The notes below the pieces were generated by a model that had not been told where the DNA came from, did not search any database, and saw only the letters and a program-made list of their open reading frames with translations. This document shows, in pieces, positions 57,020-64,000 of a DNA stretch of 64,000 nt. The position numbers and the translations under genes are program-made. The stretch covers positions 238,585 through 302,584 of the forward strand of contig NZ_QPIX01000001.1 of NCBI RefSeq assembly GCF_003337715.1. The letters run 5' to 3'. The stretch comes from Ciceribacter lividus. GTDB lineage: Bacteria > Pseudomonadota > Alphaproteobacteria > Rhizobiales > Rhizobiaceae. Positions within the stretch are counted from its first letter, which is position 1. Every line of letters begins with the position of its first letter.

Positions 57020-57049
57020 AAATTTCCGTGGCTAGAGTAAGAGAAATTT
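57020..57049. promoter_or_regulatory. Inverted repeat between the exporter and LysR genes
   Basis: AAATTTC (57020-57026) and GAAATTT (57043-57049) are a perfect inverted pair with a 16-nt spacing, just before the LysR start. It is a candidate LysG/ArgP binding site. Confidence 0.5.
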
Positions 57050-57053
57050 ACCG

Positions 57054-57944
57054 ATGATGGACTATGCGCTGCTGGATGCGCTCGCAACCGTTCTCCGTGC
57101 AGGGAGCTTCGAGAAGGCCGCGCGCCTTCTCGGCCTGACGCCTTCGGCGGTGTCGCAGCGGATAAAGCTCCTCGAGGAGCGTCTCGGCCTCGTGCTCGTC
57201 GTCCGCGGCCAGCCCTGCACGGCGACGCCTGCCGGCCAGAAACTCTTCCGACACGTGGAGGAGGTGGCGCTGCTTGAAAACAGCCTGCGCGAGGAGATCG
57301 GTGTCAGCGCGATCCCCGCCGAACGTCCGAGCATCCGCATCGCCGTCAATGCCGACAGCCTCGCGACCTGGTTCGTCTCGGCCATGGCGGCGGTCGACGA
57401 ATGCCTGTTCGACCTCGTGCTCGACGACCAGGACCACAGCGCCGAGTGGCTGCGGCGCGGCGAGGTGCGGGCGGCGGTGTGCGGCGACAGCGGCGCCGTG
57501 CAGGGCTGCGACAGCCGCCCGCTCGGGGCGCTCCGCTACATCGCGACCGCGAGCCCGGCCTTCGTCCGGCGCTGGTTTCCGGACGGCGTGACGCCCGAGG
57601 CGCTCGCCGCTGCGCCCTGCCTCACCTTCAACGCCAAGGACATGCTGCAGGCGCGCTGGATCGGAAAGGTGTTCGGCGAGGCGGTGGCGACGCCGACCCA
57701 CTGGCTCCCCTCGTCCGAAGCCTTCGTCGACGCGACGCTCGCCGGCATCGGCTGGGGCATGAACCCGGAGGCGCTGGTCAAGGACCTGATCGCCGAAGGC
57801 AGGCTGGTGCCGCTCGTCGAGGATGCGCCTTACGACGTGCCGCTCTACTGGCACTGGAGCCGGTCGGTGCAGCCGGCGATCCGCGGCATCACCGCGGCAG
57901 TGATGGAGGCCTCCGGCGCCGTCCTGCTGCCGCCGGAAACATGA
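57054..57944 (+). CDS. LysG/ArgP-family transcriptional activator
   Basis: A 296-residue LysR regulator of the ArgP/LysG group. The helix-turn-helix is in VLRAGSFEKAARLLGLTPSA, and the effector domain contains the family-typical VNADSLATWFVSAM segment, which in ArgP lines the basic amino acid pocket. The paired exporter is divergent. It should activate that gene in response to lysine or arginine (inferred). Either of two adjacent ATGs may start it. Confidence 0.93.
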   Translation: MMDYALLDALATVLRAGSFEKAARLLGLTPSAVSQRIKLLEERLGLVLVVRGQPCTATPAGQKLFRHVEEVALLENSLREEIGVSAIPAERPSIRIAVNADSLATWFVSAMAAVDECLFDLVLDDQDHSAEWLRRGEVRAAVCGDSGAVQGCDSRPLGALRYIATASPAFVRRWFPDGVTPEALAAAPCLTFNAKDMLQARWIGKVFGEAVATPTHWLPSSEAFVDATLAGIGWGMNPEALVKDLIAEGRLVPLVEDAPYDVPLYWHWSRSVQPAIRGITAAVMEASGAVLLPPET

Positions 57945-58021
57945 GCGCCGGCTGCCCCTTGCCGCGGCGGCTGCCGCGCGCTACCTCCTCGGAATGGGTG
58001 GAGAAGCGGGGGAGAAGAAAG

Positions 58022-58399
58022 ATGCGCCTCAAGAGCCAGATCGATGCGAGCCTCGCAGCGCTCAACCGTCGCGATTTCGAGGCCCTGATGGGGCTGATCG
58101 ACGACGATGCCGCGCTCGACATGCCGGACGGCAGCCGGGTGATCGGCGCCGAGTCGATCCGCAACACGCTCGCGGCCTTCATCCTCGGCCGCGACATCCG
58201 CTTTTCCGACGTCGTGGTGATGACCGGCGAGGCGGATCTCCGCGATGCGGCCGAGGTGACGCTTTCGGCCGTCACGAGGGCAGCGCCCGGCGAGGACGAG
58301 CCGGAAGAGGGACGGGTTTCGCTGCCGGCGGTCGTCGTCTTCGAACGCGACGACGGGCCGTTCCAGAGAATCAGCCTCTTCTGCGCGACGCCGCTCTGA
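58022..58399 (+). CDS. SnoaL/NTF2-like protein
   Basis: A 125-residue cytosolic protein with the NTF2-like cone fold (SnoaL group): SQIDASLAALNRRDFEALMG gives the first helices and IDDDAALDMPDGSRVIGAES the opening of the sheet. Such proteins are isomerases, hydrolases or ligand carriers; no catalytic residues can be assigned. The start at 58022 has GGGGGAGAAG upstream. Convergent with the UPF0303 gene. Function unknown. Confidence 0.75.
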   Translation: MRLKSQIDASLAALNRRDFEALMGLIDDDAALDMPDGSRVIGAESIRNTLAAFILGRDIRFSDVVVMTGEADLRDAAEVTLSAVTRAAPGEDEPEEGRVSLPAVVVFERDDGPFQRISLFCATPL

Positions 58400-58405
58400 G
58401 CCGGT

Positions 58406-58873
58406 TTACGACAGATAGTCTTCGAGGACGTTGACGATCATCGCGTGGTCTTCCTCCGAGGCAAGCCCGGAGACGGTGATGGCGGCGACGACGCCGGTAC
58501 CGGTGACGCGGACCGGGAAGCTGCCGCCGTGGCAGGCGTAGTCGAGCGGATCGAAGCCGTGGTCGGGACCGAGCGTGCGGCCCTTGAGGCGGTAGCTTTC
58601 GCCGACGCGCATCGAAGACTTGTGGAGTCTCAGCGTCACGTTGCTCTTGCGCCGGGCCCAGTGGTCGTTGTCGGGAGAGGAGCCGGGGAGCGCAGCATGG
58701 AAGAGGGTGCGGTCCGGCGTGCGGATGTCGATGACCACCGGCGCCCCATCCCGCCTTGCCGCCTGGACCAGCCGCTCGCCGACCTCGTAAGCCACCGTCT
58801 CGTCAAAGGCCGCAAAGACCAGCGCCTTCTCCTGCGCCTCGAGTTCGTCGATCAGGCTGGTGTCCGTGCTCAT
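58406..58873 (-). CDS. UPF0303 (GlcG/HbpS-like) protein
   Basis: A 155-residue protein of the UPF0303 group of the HbpS/GlcG-like fold, annotated in many genomes as a heme-degrading domain protein. Visible are DELEAQEKALVFAAFDETVA, VVIDIRTPDRTLFHAALPGS, the family segment HGGSFPVRVTGTGVVAAITV and SGLASEEDHAMIVN. The start at 58873 has GAGGAG upstream. Divergent from the YjbQ gene by 118 bp. Whether it binds heme here is not shown. Confidence 0.9.
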   Translation of the reverse strand: MSTDTSLIDELEAQEKALVFAAFDETVAYEVGERLVQAARRDGAPVVIDIRTPDRTLFHAALPGSSPDNDHWARRKSNVTLRLHKSSMRVGESYRLKGRTLGPDHGFDPLDYACHGGSFPVRVTGTGVVAAITVSGLASEEDHAMIVNVLEDYLS

Positions 58874-58991
58874 GGCGTGCTCCTCTGCTGGACGTGACGG
58901 TCGCTGTGGACCTTGCGGCGGCGCGGCATCGAATGTCAAATGCATCCGCCCCGACGGCAGGGGCGAGAACCGGCCGACGACGGAGGTGAAC

Positions 58992-59411
58992 GTGCCGCAG
59001 ACCATTCTCACCATCGCGACGTCGGGGCAGGGCCTCTACGAATTCACCGGCGAGGCGCGCCGCTTCGTCTCCGGCTATAGTGGCGAGGGTCTGCTGACGC
59101 TCTTCGTCCGCCACACCTCCTGCTCGCTGTTGATCCAGGAAAACGCCGATCCTTCGGTGCAGGACGACCTCACCCGATTCCTGCGCCGGCTGGTGCCATC
59201 CGCCGACGATCCGTCGATGCGCTGGATCACCCACGACAGCGAAGGGCCGGACGACATGCCGGCGCATATCAAGGCGGCGCTGACGCCCGTCTCGCTCTCC
59301 GTGCCGGTCAACGACGGCCGGCTGCTCCTCGGCACCTGGCAGGGCATCTATCTCTTCGAGCACCGCGACCGGCCGCACCGGCGTTCCGTCGTGCTGCACC
59401 TTTCCCCATGA
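58992..59411 (+). CDS. YjbQ (UPF0047) family protein
   Basis: A 139-residue beta-barrel-like enzyme family (YjbQ), reported to have thiamine phosphate synthase-like activity in vitro in E. coli. The hallmarks VRHTSCSLLIQENADPSVQD, the WITHDSEGPDDMPAH segment and LLLGTWQGIYLFEHR are present. I use the GTG at 58992 as the start because GGAGG lies at the right distance and the length matches the family; no ATG is available. Nothing else is known about its role. Confidence 0.88.
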   Translation: MPQTILTIATSGQGLYEFTGEARRFVSGYSGEGLLTLFVRHTSCSLLIQENADPSVQDDLTRFLRRLVPSADDPSMRWITHDSEGPDDMPAHIKAALTPVSLSVPVNDGRLLLGTWQGIYLFEHRDRPHRRSVVLHLSP

Positions 59412-59545
59412 TTCGCCGCTTTCGGCCGATGAACGGCGAGTGAACGGCGGGTTCTGACAGCGTTCAGCCCCGCGCCGCTATCGTCTTCCCAATCGACAGG
59501 CAAACGGAACCCGAGGGTTCCACGCCACAGACCAAGGAGGAAGAC

Positions 59546-59941
59546 ATGCGCAACATTCTCGCAAAGGCAGGCCTTGCGGCCCTGATCGCCCTCGGTGCGG
59601 TTTCTGCGACGGCCGGCTCGGCTGCGGCAGGTTCGGACTTCGGCGTCGGCATCTATATCGGCGAACCCGGCTACTATCCCGGCGAGCGCCGCGGCTGGGA
59701 AGATCCCTACGGCCGTTACGAGCGCCATGACCGTTACGAGCACCATGACCGCTACGAGCGTCGCCAGTACCGGCCCTGCAATCCCGGCCGCGCGGTCGAG
59801 AAGGCCCGCTGGAACGGCCTTCGCCATGCCCGCGTCCAGCGCGTGACGCCGCGCAAGGTGGTCGTCGCCGGCTACCGTCATGGCGACTACGACCGGATGG
59901 TTTTCGCCAACGTGCGTGGCTGCCCGATCATCGGCTACTGA
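59546..59941 (+). CDS. Small secreted protein with Arg/Tyr/His repeats
   Basis: A 131-residue exported protein. The signal peptide (MRNILAKAGLAALIALGAVS, cleavage near SAAAG) is followed by a short repeat region where RYERHD, RYEHHD and RYERRQ alternate, and a conserved C-terminal part (KARWNGLRHARVQRVTPRKV and GCPIIGY with two Cys). AGGAGG lies nine bases upstream of the ATG. Similar proteins occur in rhizobia without assigned function. Confidence 0.8.
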   Translation: MRNILAKAGLAALIALGAVSATAGSAAAGSDFGVGIYIGEPGYYPGERRGWEDPYGRYERHDRYEHHDRYERRQYRPCNPGRAVEKARWNGLRHARVQRVTPRKVVVAGYRHGDYDRMVFANVRGCPIIGY

Positions 59942-59967
59942 TTGCGCCCACACCGCTGGGGGGCGCC

Positions 59968-60020
59968 GGCCGCTTCTGCCTCGGGTCAGGTCCGGGCAGG
60001 AGCGGCCGTTCGCATTTTTT
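59968..60020 (+). terminator. Long stem terminator
   Basis: GGCCGCTTCTGCC (59968-59980) pairs with GGCAGGAGCGGCC (59995-60007) with one G-U pair. GTTCGCA then TTTTTT (60015-60020) follows. It ends the small secreted protein gene. Confidence 0.75.
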
Positions 60021-60024
60021 CGGC

Positions 60025-60768
60025 CTACTGCTTGATCGCGTAGGTGATGTTGACCGTCACGCTGTAGCTGTTCTCGCCGGCCTCGATCGGAGCCGGTGCT
60101 CCGGCCATCATGTCCTTCTCCATGGCGGCGCGGAACATTGGCTGCGGCATCGGACGGGCGAAGTTTTCGCTGATCTCCACCACGCGGCCGAGCGTCACGC
60201 CGGCGGCTTCGGCGAGCGTCTTCGCCTTGGCGATCGCCTCGGCGGCGGCGGCCTTGCGGGCCTCGCTGATCGCGGCGTCGGGCTTGTCGTTGGTGAAGAC
60301 GATGCTGCCGCCCTGGTTGACGCCGAGCCGCACCGACTGGTCGATGATCGCGCCGAGCTTGCCGAGATCGCGCACCCTGACCGTCAGCCCGTTGGTGACC
60401 GCATAGCCGATGATTTCCGGCTCGCGGATCTGTTCGTCGTCGTTGCGGTCGCGGTAGCGCGGCATGACCGAGAAATCGCTGGTCTGCAGGTCGCGTGCCT
60501 CGATGCCGCCGGCCTTCAGTTCGGCAATGACCTTGCCCATCGCCTCGGTGTTGGCGGCGAGCGCTTCGGCGGCGGTCGGCGCTTCGCGCAGAACGCTGAG
60601 CGAGAGGATTGCGAGGTCCGGGGCCAGTTTCGCCGCGCCCTCGCCGGAGACGATGATGGTGGCTTCGCGCAGCTTTTCCTCTTCGGCGAAAGCAGCGGCG
60701 GGGGAAAGCGTGGTGGCGCAGGCGAGTGCCGCGAATGCGAGGGAAGGCAGGATACGGCTCGTCATCAT
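60025..60768 (-). CDS. SIMPL-domain (DUF541) periplasmic protein
   Basis: A 247-residue exported protein of the SIMPL family (DUF541; relatives include oxidative-stress defence protein YggE and BP26 of Brucella). Signal peptide about 1-28; then the SIMPL core: ATIIVSGEGAAKLAPDLAIL, AELKAGGIEARDLQTSDFSV, and the C-terminal EISENFARPMPQPMFRAAME. BP26 forms channel-like rings. It faces the small secreted protein gene. Function in rhizobia unknown. Confidence 0.9.
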   Translation of the reverse strand: MMTSRILPSLAFAALACATTLSPAAAFAEEEKLREATIIVSGEGAAKLAPDLAILSLSVLREAPTAAEALAANTEAMGKVIAELKAGGIEARDLQTSDFSVMPRYRDRNDDEQIREPEIIGYAVTNGLTVRVRDLGKLGAIIDQSVRLGVNQGGSIVFTNDKPDAAISEARKAAAAEAIAKAKTLAEAAGVTLGRVVEISENFARPMPQPMFRAAMEKDMMAGAPAPIEAGENSYSVTVNITYAIKQ

Positions 60769-60915
60769 CTAGTCCTCTGGTTGATCGGTCCCTTCGCATA
60801 GCGTGATGGCGGGTGATTGTGTAGCCATTGCGGCAATGGCTTGTCGCCTCCACCGAATTGCGTTAGAGCGAGACCTTGCCGGCGGGGACCATTGCCGCCG
60901 GCGGCGCCTGGCGCC

Positions 60916-60991
60916 GGGCCTGTAGCTCAATGGTCAGAGCCGGCGGCTCATAACCGCTTGGTTGGGGGTTCGAGTCCCTCCGGGCCCACCA
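60916..60991 (+). tRNA. tRNA with CAU anticodon, probably tRNA-Ile2
   Basis: A 76-nt cloverleaf: acceptor arms GGGCCTG (60916-60922) and CGGGCCC (60981-60987), D stem GCTC/GAGC, anticodon stem GGCGG/CCGCT with loop CTCATAA (anticodon CAT), T stem GGGGG/CCCTC with loop TTCGAGT, discriminator A and encoded CCA. The anticodon stem-loop resembles tRNA-Ile2 (C34 modified to lysidine by TilS), not elongator tRNA-Met, but the choice cannot be settled by sequence alone here. Confidence 0.95.
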
Positions 60992-61301
60992 TCTCTTTAA
61001 GCTTCTGAATTCCTGTAGACTTTTAAACACCCGTTTCCCGTCATGCGCGGTGACGTACACACGATTGTGCGCATCGCGGCCACTGAACGGGGTCGTTATG
61101 TATCTTTGCGACGGTCTTCCGGGTTTGCGTTCCGGCAACGGGTCCCGGCGGGGTTTCAGGAAAAACGCGGGTCTTCGTGTGTCGGAGTCGGATCTGGTCT
61201 GCTTCCGGCAGAACAAGCGTATCGTCGTGCTCGGGTTCTCGCTGGGGCGACGGAGATCGAGGAGCCGCACATGGCGCGCGAAATGCTTCTTACGGAACGA
61301 C
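60992..61301. other. Gap between the tRNA and the adhesin gene
   Basis: About 310 bp. No credible gene. An open frame on the - strand that crosses the tRNA is a known artefact of reading through a tRNA gene. No promoter is expected here for the - strand gene, which ends next to it. Confidence 0.45.
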
Positions 61302-61327
61302 AAAGGCCGCCGGGTGGGGCGGCCTTT
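61302..61327 (-). terminator. Terminator of the adhesin gene
   Basis: AAAGGCCGCC (61302-61311) and GGCGGCCTTT (61318-61327) pair perfectly around a 6-nt loop. On the - strand TTTGTCG follows, a short T-run. It is 29 bp past the adhesin stop. Confidence 0.7.
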
Positions 61328-61355
61328 GCCTCAGCTGCTTCGGCGTGGGGAGCGA

Positions 61356-64000
61356 TCAGAACCTCTTGACGGCTCCGACCCTGGCTCCGATGGATTTCTC
61401 GCCGTCGCCTTCAATGTTGAAGAGCAGACTCGAGTCCAGCGTCCACATGTCGGCTGTCTGCAATGACAGTCCGGCGGTGACGGAGCCAAAGGGGCCTGCG
61501 CCGTCGAGGCCTGAGACGCCGCCCGTCAGCCCGAGCTTCGGCGTCAGTTTCGCACCGCTCTCGAGCGTGAACGATCTCGCGATTTCCGCCCCGAGGCTGA
61601 CGCGGAACTGCTGTTCGTCGAAGCCGTCGATGCCGATCGTATCGCCAGCGCTGTTCTTGACGGAGTAGTCCTTGACCTTTTCCAGGAAATAGAGCGCTCG
61701 CAGCTTAGGGGTCAGTGTCGTGTCTTCGTCGAGAGCCCACTGTCCTTCGATCGAGGTATCGGCCATCCAGCGCTCCGACTCGAACGTGCCGTCCCAGAAC
61801 TCGGTGTCGATCGTGTTGCTCGATCCGCCGTAAAGCAGGCTGGTATTCCAGAATACGCCCTTGCCGATCTCAAACGACGCATAAGGCCCGGCCATCCAGC
61901 CATTGCCGGTCAGCTTGGCATCCGTGTCGGTCGGATCGGTCATGTAGTCGTAGTGGAAGGACAGACCGAGCAATGACTTGTCCGTGAGCAAGTAGTCTGC
62001 TCCCAGATTGATCATGCCGAAGAGGCCCCACTTGTTGCCGTTCACGTCCTTGTCGTTGTGAGCGAGAAACGTGCCGTCGATCCAGATATTGAAGGGCGAC
62101 GAGTAGCCTCCCGGCGCGCCGTCAGTGGCCTCTTCCGCGGATGTCATCTGCGCAAGGCTGGTGGAGAACTGAGCCGTCATACCGTTTTCTGACGGCATCA
62201 TGCGCGCGGTCACAGGCTCGGTCGCCTGTTCCATCTGCCGGCGCTGTAGCAGACCCGGAACCTTGATGGACGAGGCAATCATGTTCTGGCGCGATCGCAC
62301 GAAGTCGTGCACGAGCAGGTTGACGTCAGAGGCCACCTGCGCTGCATCCATTGCAATGCTGTAGGTCACCATGCCCGTATTGGACGTGCCGAGATCGCTG
62401 GTCAGCCGGAAGCCAACCTGGACCTGACCGGTATAGGCAGGGTTCGGCGTGAATTGGAGATACCAGCCGACGGGGATTGTAACCGCACCGGCCTGCGCCA
62501 GTTGCCCCCGAATGATCGTTGCAGTGCCTGCACTGGATGGCTTCACGTAGGTCATTTCTGCCTTGGTGAACGGACCACCTGTTGCGCCGCGGTTTAGATA
62601 GACATCAGTAGGAGACGACCCGGCAGGTACAACGACTACCTGATCGGTGACGGTGACCACACGCGATTTCACAGTCAGGGTATAGCTCGCCGTTCCCGTC
62701 GAACCATTGCCGTCGCGAACCTGGATTGTGAAGGAATAGTCCTTAGCTTCCGCGTCGACAGTGAGTGGACCGGTTAATTCGCCGGTGGATACGTTGAGCG
62801 TCAACCCCTTCGGTAAAGTTCCGGAAGCGAGGCTGTATATCAATGTGCCCCTGCCGCCTGTCGCGCTGATCGACTGGCTGTAATCCTCTCCGACCATCGC
62901 TGCCGTCAGCGCGCCGCCCGACGGGGTAAAGACGAAGGTCGCTGCAGGTGGCGCCACCGTCAGCGTATAGGTGCCCTCTCCGGTTGTGCCATTGGCGTCG
63001 GTGGCTTTGACGGCGAAGCTATAGCTTCCGGCCGTCGTCGGTGTTCCGGACAGGATGCCTCCGGAGGAGAGCGTGAGGCCTGCGGGAAGCGAACCGGATG
63101 CTACGGCATAGGTGTAGGGCGCGGTGCCCGCGGAGGCGGACATGGTTTTGCTATAGGCCGTCGCGACGGTTCCGTCCGGAAGGGCGCCGCTGGCGGGCGA
63201 GAAGGTGAGGGTCGGGGCGGTCACGGCGATCGATACCGTGGCTGCCGTCGAGGTTCCGGTCGCATTGGTGGCGGTATAGGTGAAGCTGTCGGAACCGGAA
63301 TAGCCTGCCGTCGGTGTATAGGTGATCGACGTGCCTGAGGCGGTCGCGGTGCCGTGGTTGGCCTGTGTGTCGACTGCGACGGACGCTGCGGAGCCGCCGC
63401 TGATGTCGAGCGTGATCGGATTGGCCGAGGAATTGGCCGCAACCGTCGCGGTGACCGCACCGGCGACAGGCGCCTGCACTCCGATGGCGACTGTATAGCT
63501 GGCTGAGGTCGCGGCGTTGTTGGCGTCGGTGGCTTTGACGGCGAAGCTATAGCTTCCGGCTGTCGTCGGTGTTCCGGACAGGATGCCGCCGGAGGAGAGC
63601 GTGAGGCCTGCGGGAAGCGAACCGGATGCTACGGCATAGGTGTAGGGCGCGGTGCCAGCGGAGGCGGAGATGGTTTCGCTATAGGCCGTCGCGACGGTTC
63701 CGTCCGGAAGGGCGCCGCTGGCGGGCGAGAAGGTGAGGGTCGGGGCGGTCACGGTGATCGATACCGTGGCTGCCGTCGAGGTTCCGGTCGCATTGGTGGC
63801 GGTATAGGTGAAGCTGTCGGAACCGGAATAGCCTGCCGTCGGTGTATAGGTGATCGACGTGCCTGAGGCGGTCGCGGTGCCGTGGTTGGCCTGTGTGTCG
63901 ACTGCGACGGACGCTGCGGAGCCGCCGCTGATGTCGAGCGTGATCGGATTGGCCGAGGAATTGGCCGCAACCGTCGCGGTGACCGCACCGGCGACAGGTG
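61356..64000 (-). CDS. Autotransporter adhesin with Ig-like repeats (5' end outside window)
   Basis: The C-terminal 880 residues or so of a large surface protein; the frame stays open to the right edge. The passenger has alternating repeats: putative Ig domains (the TLTFSPASGALPDGTVATAY unit with YTYAVASGSLPAGLTLSSGG) and cadherin-like domains (SITYTPTAGYSGSDSFTYTA). The C-terminal roughly 270 residues form an autotransporter beta-barrel domain (INLGADYLLTDKSLLGLSFH ... TADMWTLDSSLLFNIEGDGE), ending in the outer-membrane aromatic residue Phe. It probably promotes attachment or aggregation. A signal peptide should lie upstream of the window. Confidence 0.9.
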   Translation of the reverse strand, partial: PVAGAVTATVAANSSANPITLDISGGSAASVAVDTQANHGTATASGTSITYTPTAGYSGSDSFTYTATNATGTSTAATVSITVTAPTLTFSPASGALPDGTVATAYSETISASAGTAPYTYAVASGSLPAGLTLSSGGILSGTPTTAGSYSFAVKATDANNAATSASYTVAIGVQAPVAGAVTATVAANSSANPITLDISGGSAASVAVDTQANHGTATASGTSITYTPTAGYSGSDSFTYTATNATGTSTAATVSIAVTAPTLTFSPASGALPDGTVATAYSKTMSASAGTAPYTYAVASGSLPAGLTLSSGGILSGTPTTAGSYSFAVKATDANGTTGEGTYTLTVAPPAATFVFTPSGGALTAAMVGEDYSQSISATGGRGTLIYSLASGTLPKGLTLNVSTGELTGPLTVDAEAKDYSFTIQVRDGNGSTGTASYTLTVKSRVVTVTDQVVVVPAGSSPTDVYLNRGATGGPFTKAEMTYVKPSSAGTATIIRGQLAQAGAVTIPVGWYLQFTPNPAYTGQVQVGFRLTSDLGTSNTGMVTYSIAMDAAQVASDVNLLVHDFVRSRQNMIASSIKVPGLLQRRQMEQATEPVTARMMPSENGMTAQFSTSLAQMTSAEEATDGAPGGYSSPFNIWIDGTFLAHNDKDVNGNKWGLFGMINLGADYLLTDKSLLGLSFHYDYMTDPTDTDAKLTGNGWMAGPYASFEIGKGVFWNTSLLYGGSSNTIDTEFWDGTFESERWMADTSIEGQWALDEDTTLTPKLRALYFLEKVKDYSVKNSAGDTIGIDGFDEQQFRVSLGAEIARSFTLESGAKLTPKLGLTGGVSGLDGAGPFGSVTAGLSLQTADMWTLDSSLLFNIEGDGEKSIGARVGAVKRF
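62992..63470 (-). repeat. Tandem repeat copy A within the adhesin
   Basis: This 479-bp copy matches the copy at 63520-63998 with only about six differences that I could count (for example 'ggccgtcgtc' against 'ggctgtcgtc', and 'acatggtttt' against 'agatggtttc'). The period is 528 bp, or 176 codons, so the frame is kept. Confidence 0.9.
63520..63998 (-). repeat. Tandem repeat copy B within the adhesin
   Basis: The second copy of the 528-bp-period repeat. It reaches the right edge, so further copies may follow outside the window. Confidence 0.9.

Noticed and set aside
60916..60991. Calling the tRNA elongator or initiator tRNA-Met
   Set aside because: The anticodon stem and variable region look more like tRNA-Ile2 (CAU, lysidine), and the first base pair is a G-C, unlike the mismatch of initiator tRNA. 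The choice against elongator Met stays uncertain.
60863..61303. A 146-residue - strand frame containing RRDSNPQPSGYEPPALTIEL
   Set aside because: That motif is the well-known false protein from reading through a tRNA gene on the opposite strand. The tRNA (60916-60991) explains it.
62992..64000. CRISPR-like repeats
   Set aside because: The repeats are 479 bp long, in frame, and inside a protein-coding gene; no short repeat-spacer pattern exists.

Overview
This is a high-GC window from the main chromosome of an alphaproteobacterium, almost certainly a member of the Rhizobiaceae. The evidence is the run trxB-lsrB with an AbcR-type small RNA beside lsrB, the lrp ... lpsB-greA-carB order, carA split from carB, a GatB/YqeY gene followed by dnaG and rpoD, a BA14K-family protein, and the cell-envelope genes. 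From memory, the gene order across about 26-55 kb resembles Sinorhizobium meliloti and Rhizobium. Nearly all of it is core chromosome; no prophage, insertion sequence, integrase or CRISPR array was seen.

Layout. 0-8.6 kb (mostly - strand): the tail of an unidentified gene, a chemotaxis receptor, prs, a lipoprotein, then an lgt - MidA/NDUFAF7-like methyltransferase - pgeF - M24 hydrolase operon. 8.7-15.9 kb: ubiK, a structured gene-free gap, a ybjN-like gene with proC and a CsaA-like gene, a MarR / response regulator / EnvZ-type kinase / DUF1349 operon, a metallo-beta-lactamase-fold hydrolase and a BA14K protein. 16-26 kb: a cold-shock gene, an EamA transporter, a sugar dehydrogenase, a degenerate EAL protein, aatA, opgC-like, and a LysR/epimerase pair. 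26-30 kb: ArsR with an old-yellow-enzyme reductase, an AbcR-like sRNA, lsrB and trxB. 30-36 kb: lrp, a lipopolysaccharide-type locus with mixed strands and two lower-GC genes, lpsB and greA. 36-50 kb: a DUF2235 hydrolase, carB, a DUF1868 protein, an amidase, a YpfJ-type metalloprotease, a SRPBCC/ArsR pair, a MATE pump, carA and yqeY. 50-61 kb: a BrnT/BrnA toxin-antitoxin pair between yqeY and dnaG, rpoD, a TonB-like DUF930 protein, a LysE/LysG export pair, small stress and hypothetical genes, and a tRNA with a CAU anticodon. 61.3-64 kb: the C-terminal part of a large autotransporter adhesin with almost identical tandem repeats, running off the right edge.

How the genes work together. Envelope functions dominate: lipoprotein maturation (lgt), peptidoglycan editing (pgeF), periplasmic glucan modification (opgC-like), the envelope two-component system, LPS core assembly (lpsB and neighbours) and the adhesin. 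A redox and regulatory block links trxB, lsrB, the AbcR-like RNA and the ArsR/OYE pair. carA, carB and prs feed pyrimidine, arginine and nucleotide synthesis; dnaG and rpoD form the usual macromolecular-synthesis pair, here with a toxin-antitoxin module just upstream.

The strongest items for a second look are the AbcR-like sRNA, the variable LPS locus, the TonB-like DUF930 protein, the adhesin repeats, the degenerate EAL protein and the 54-bp hairpin in the 9.0-9.5 kb gap. I did not find a clearly new multi-gene system.
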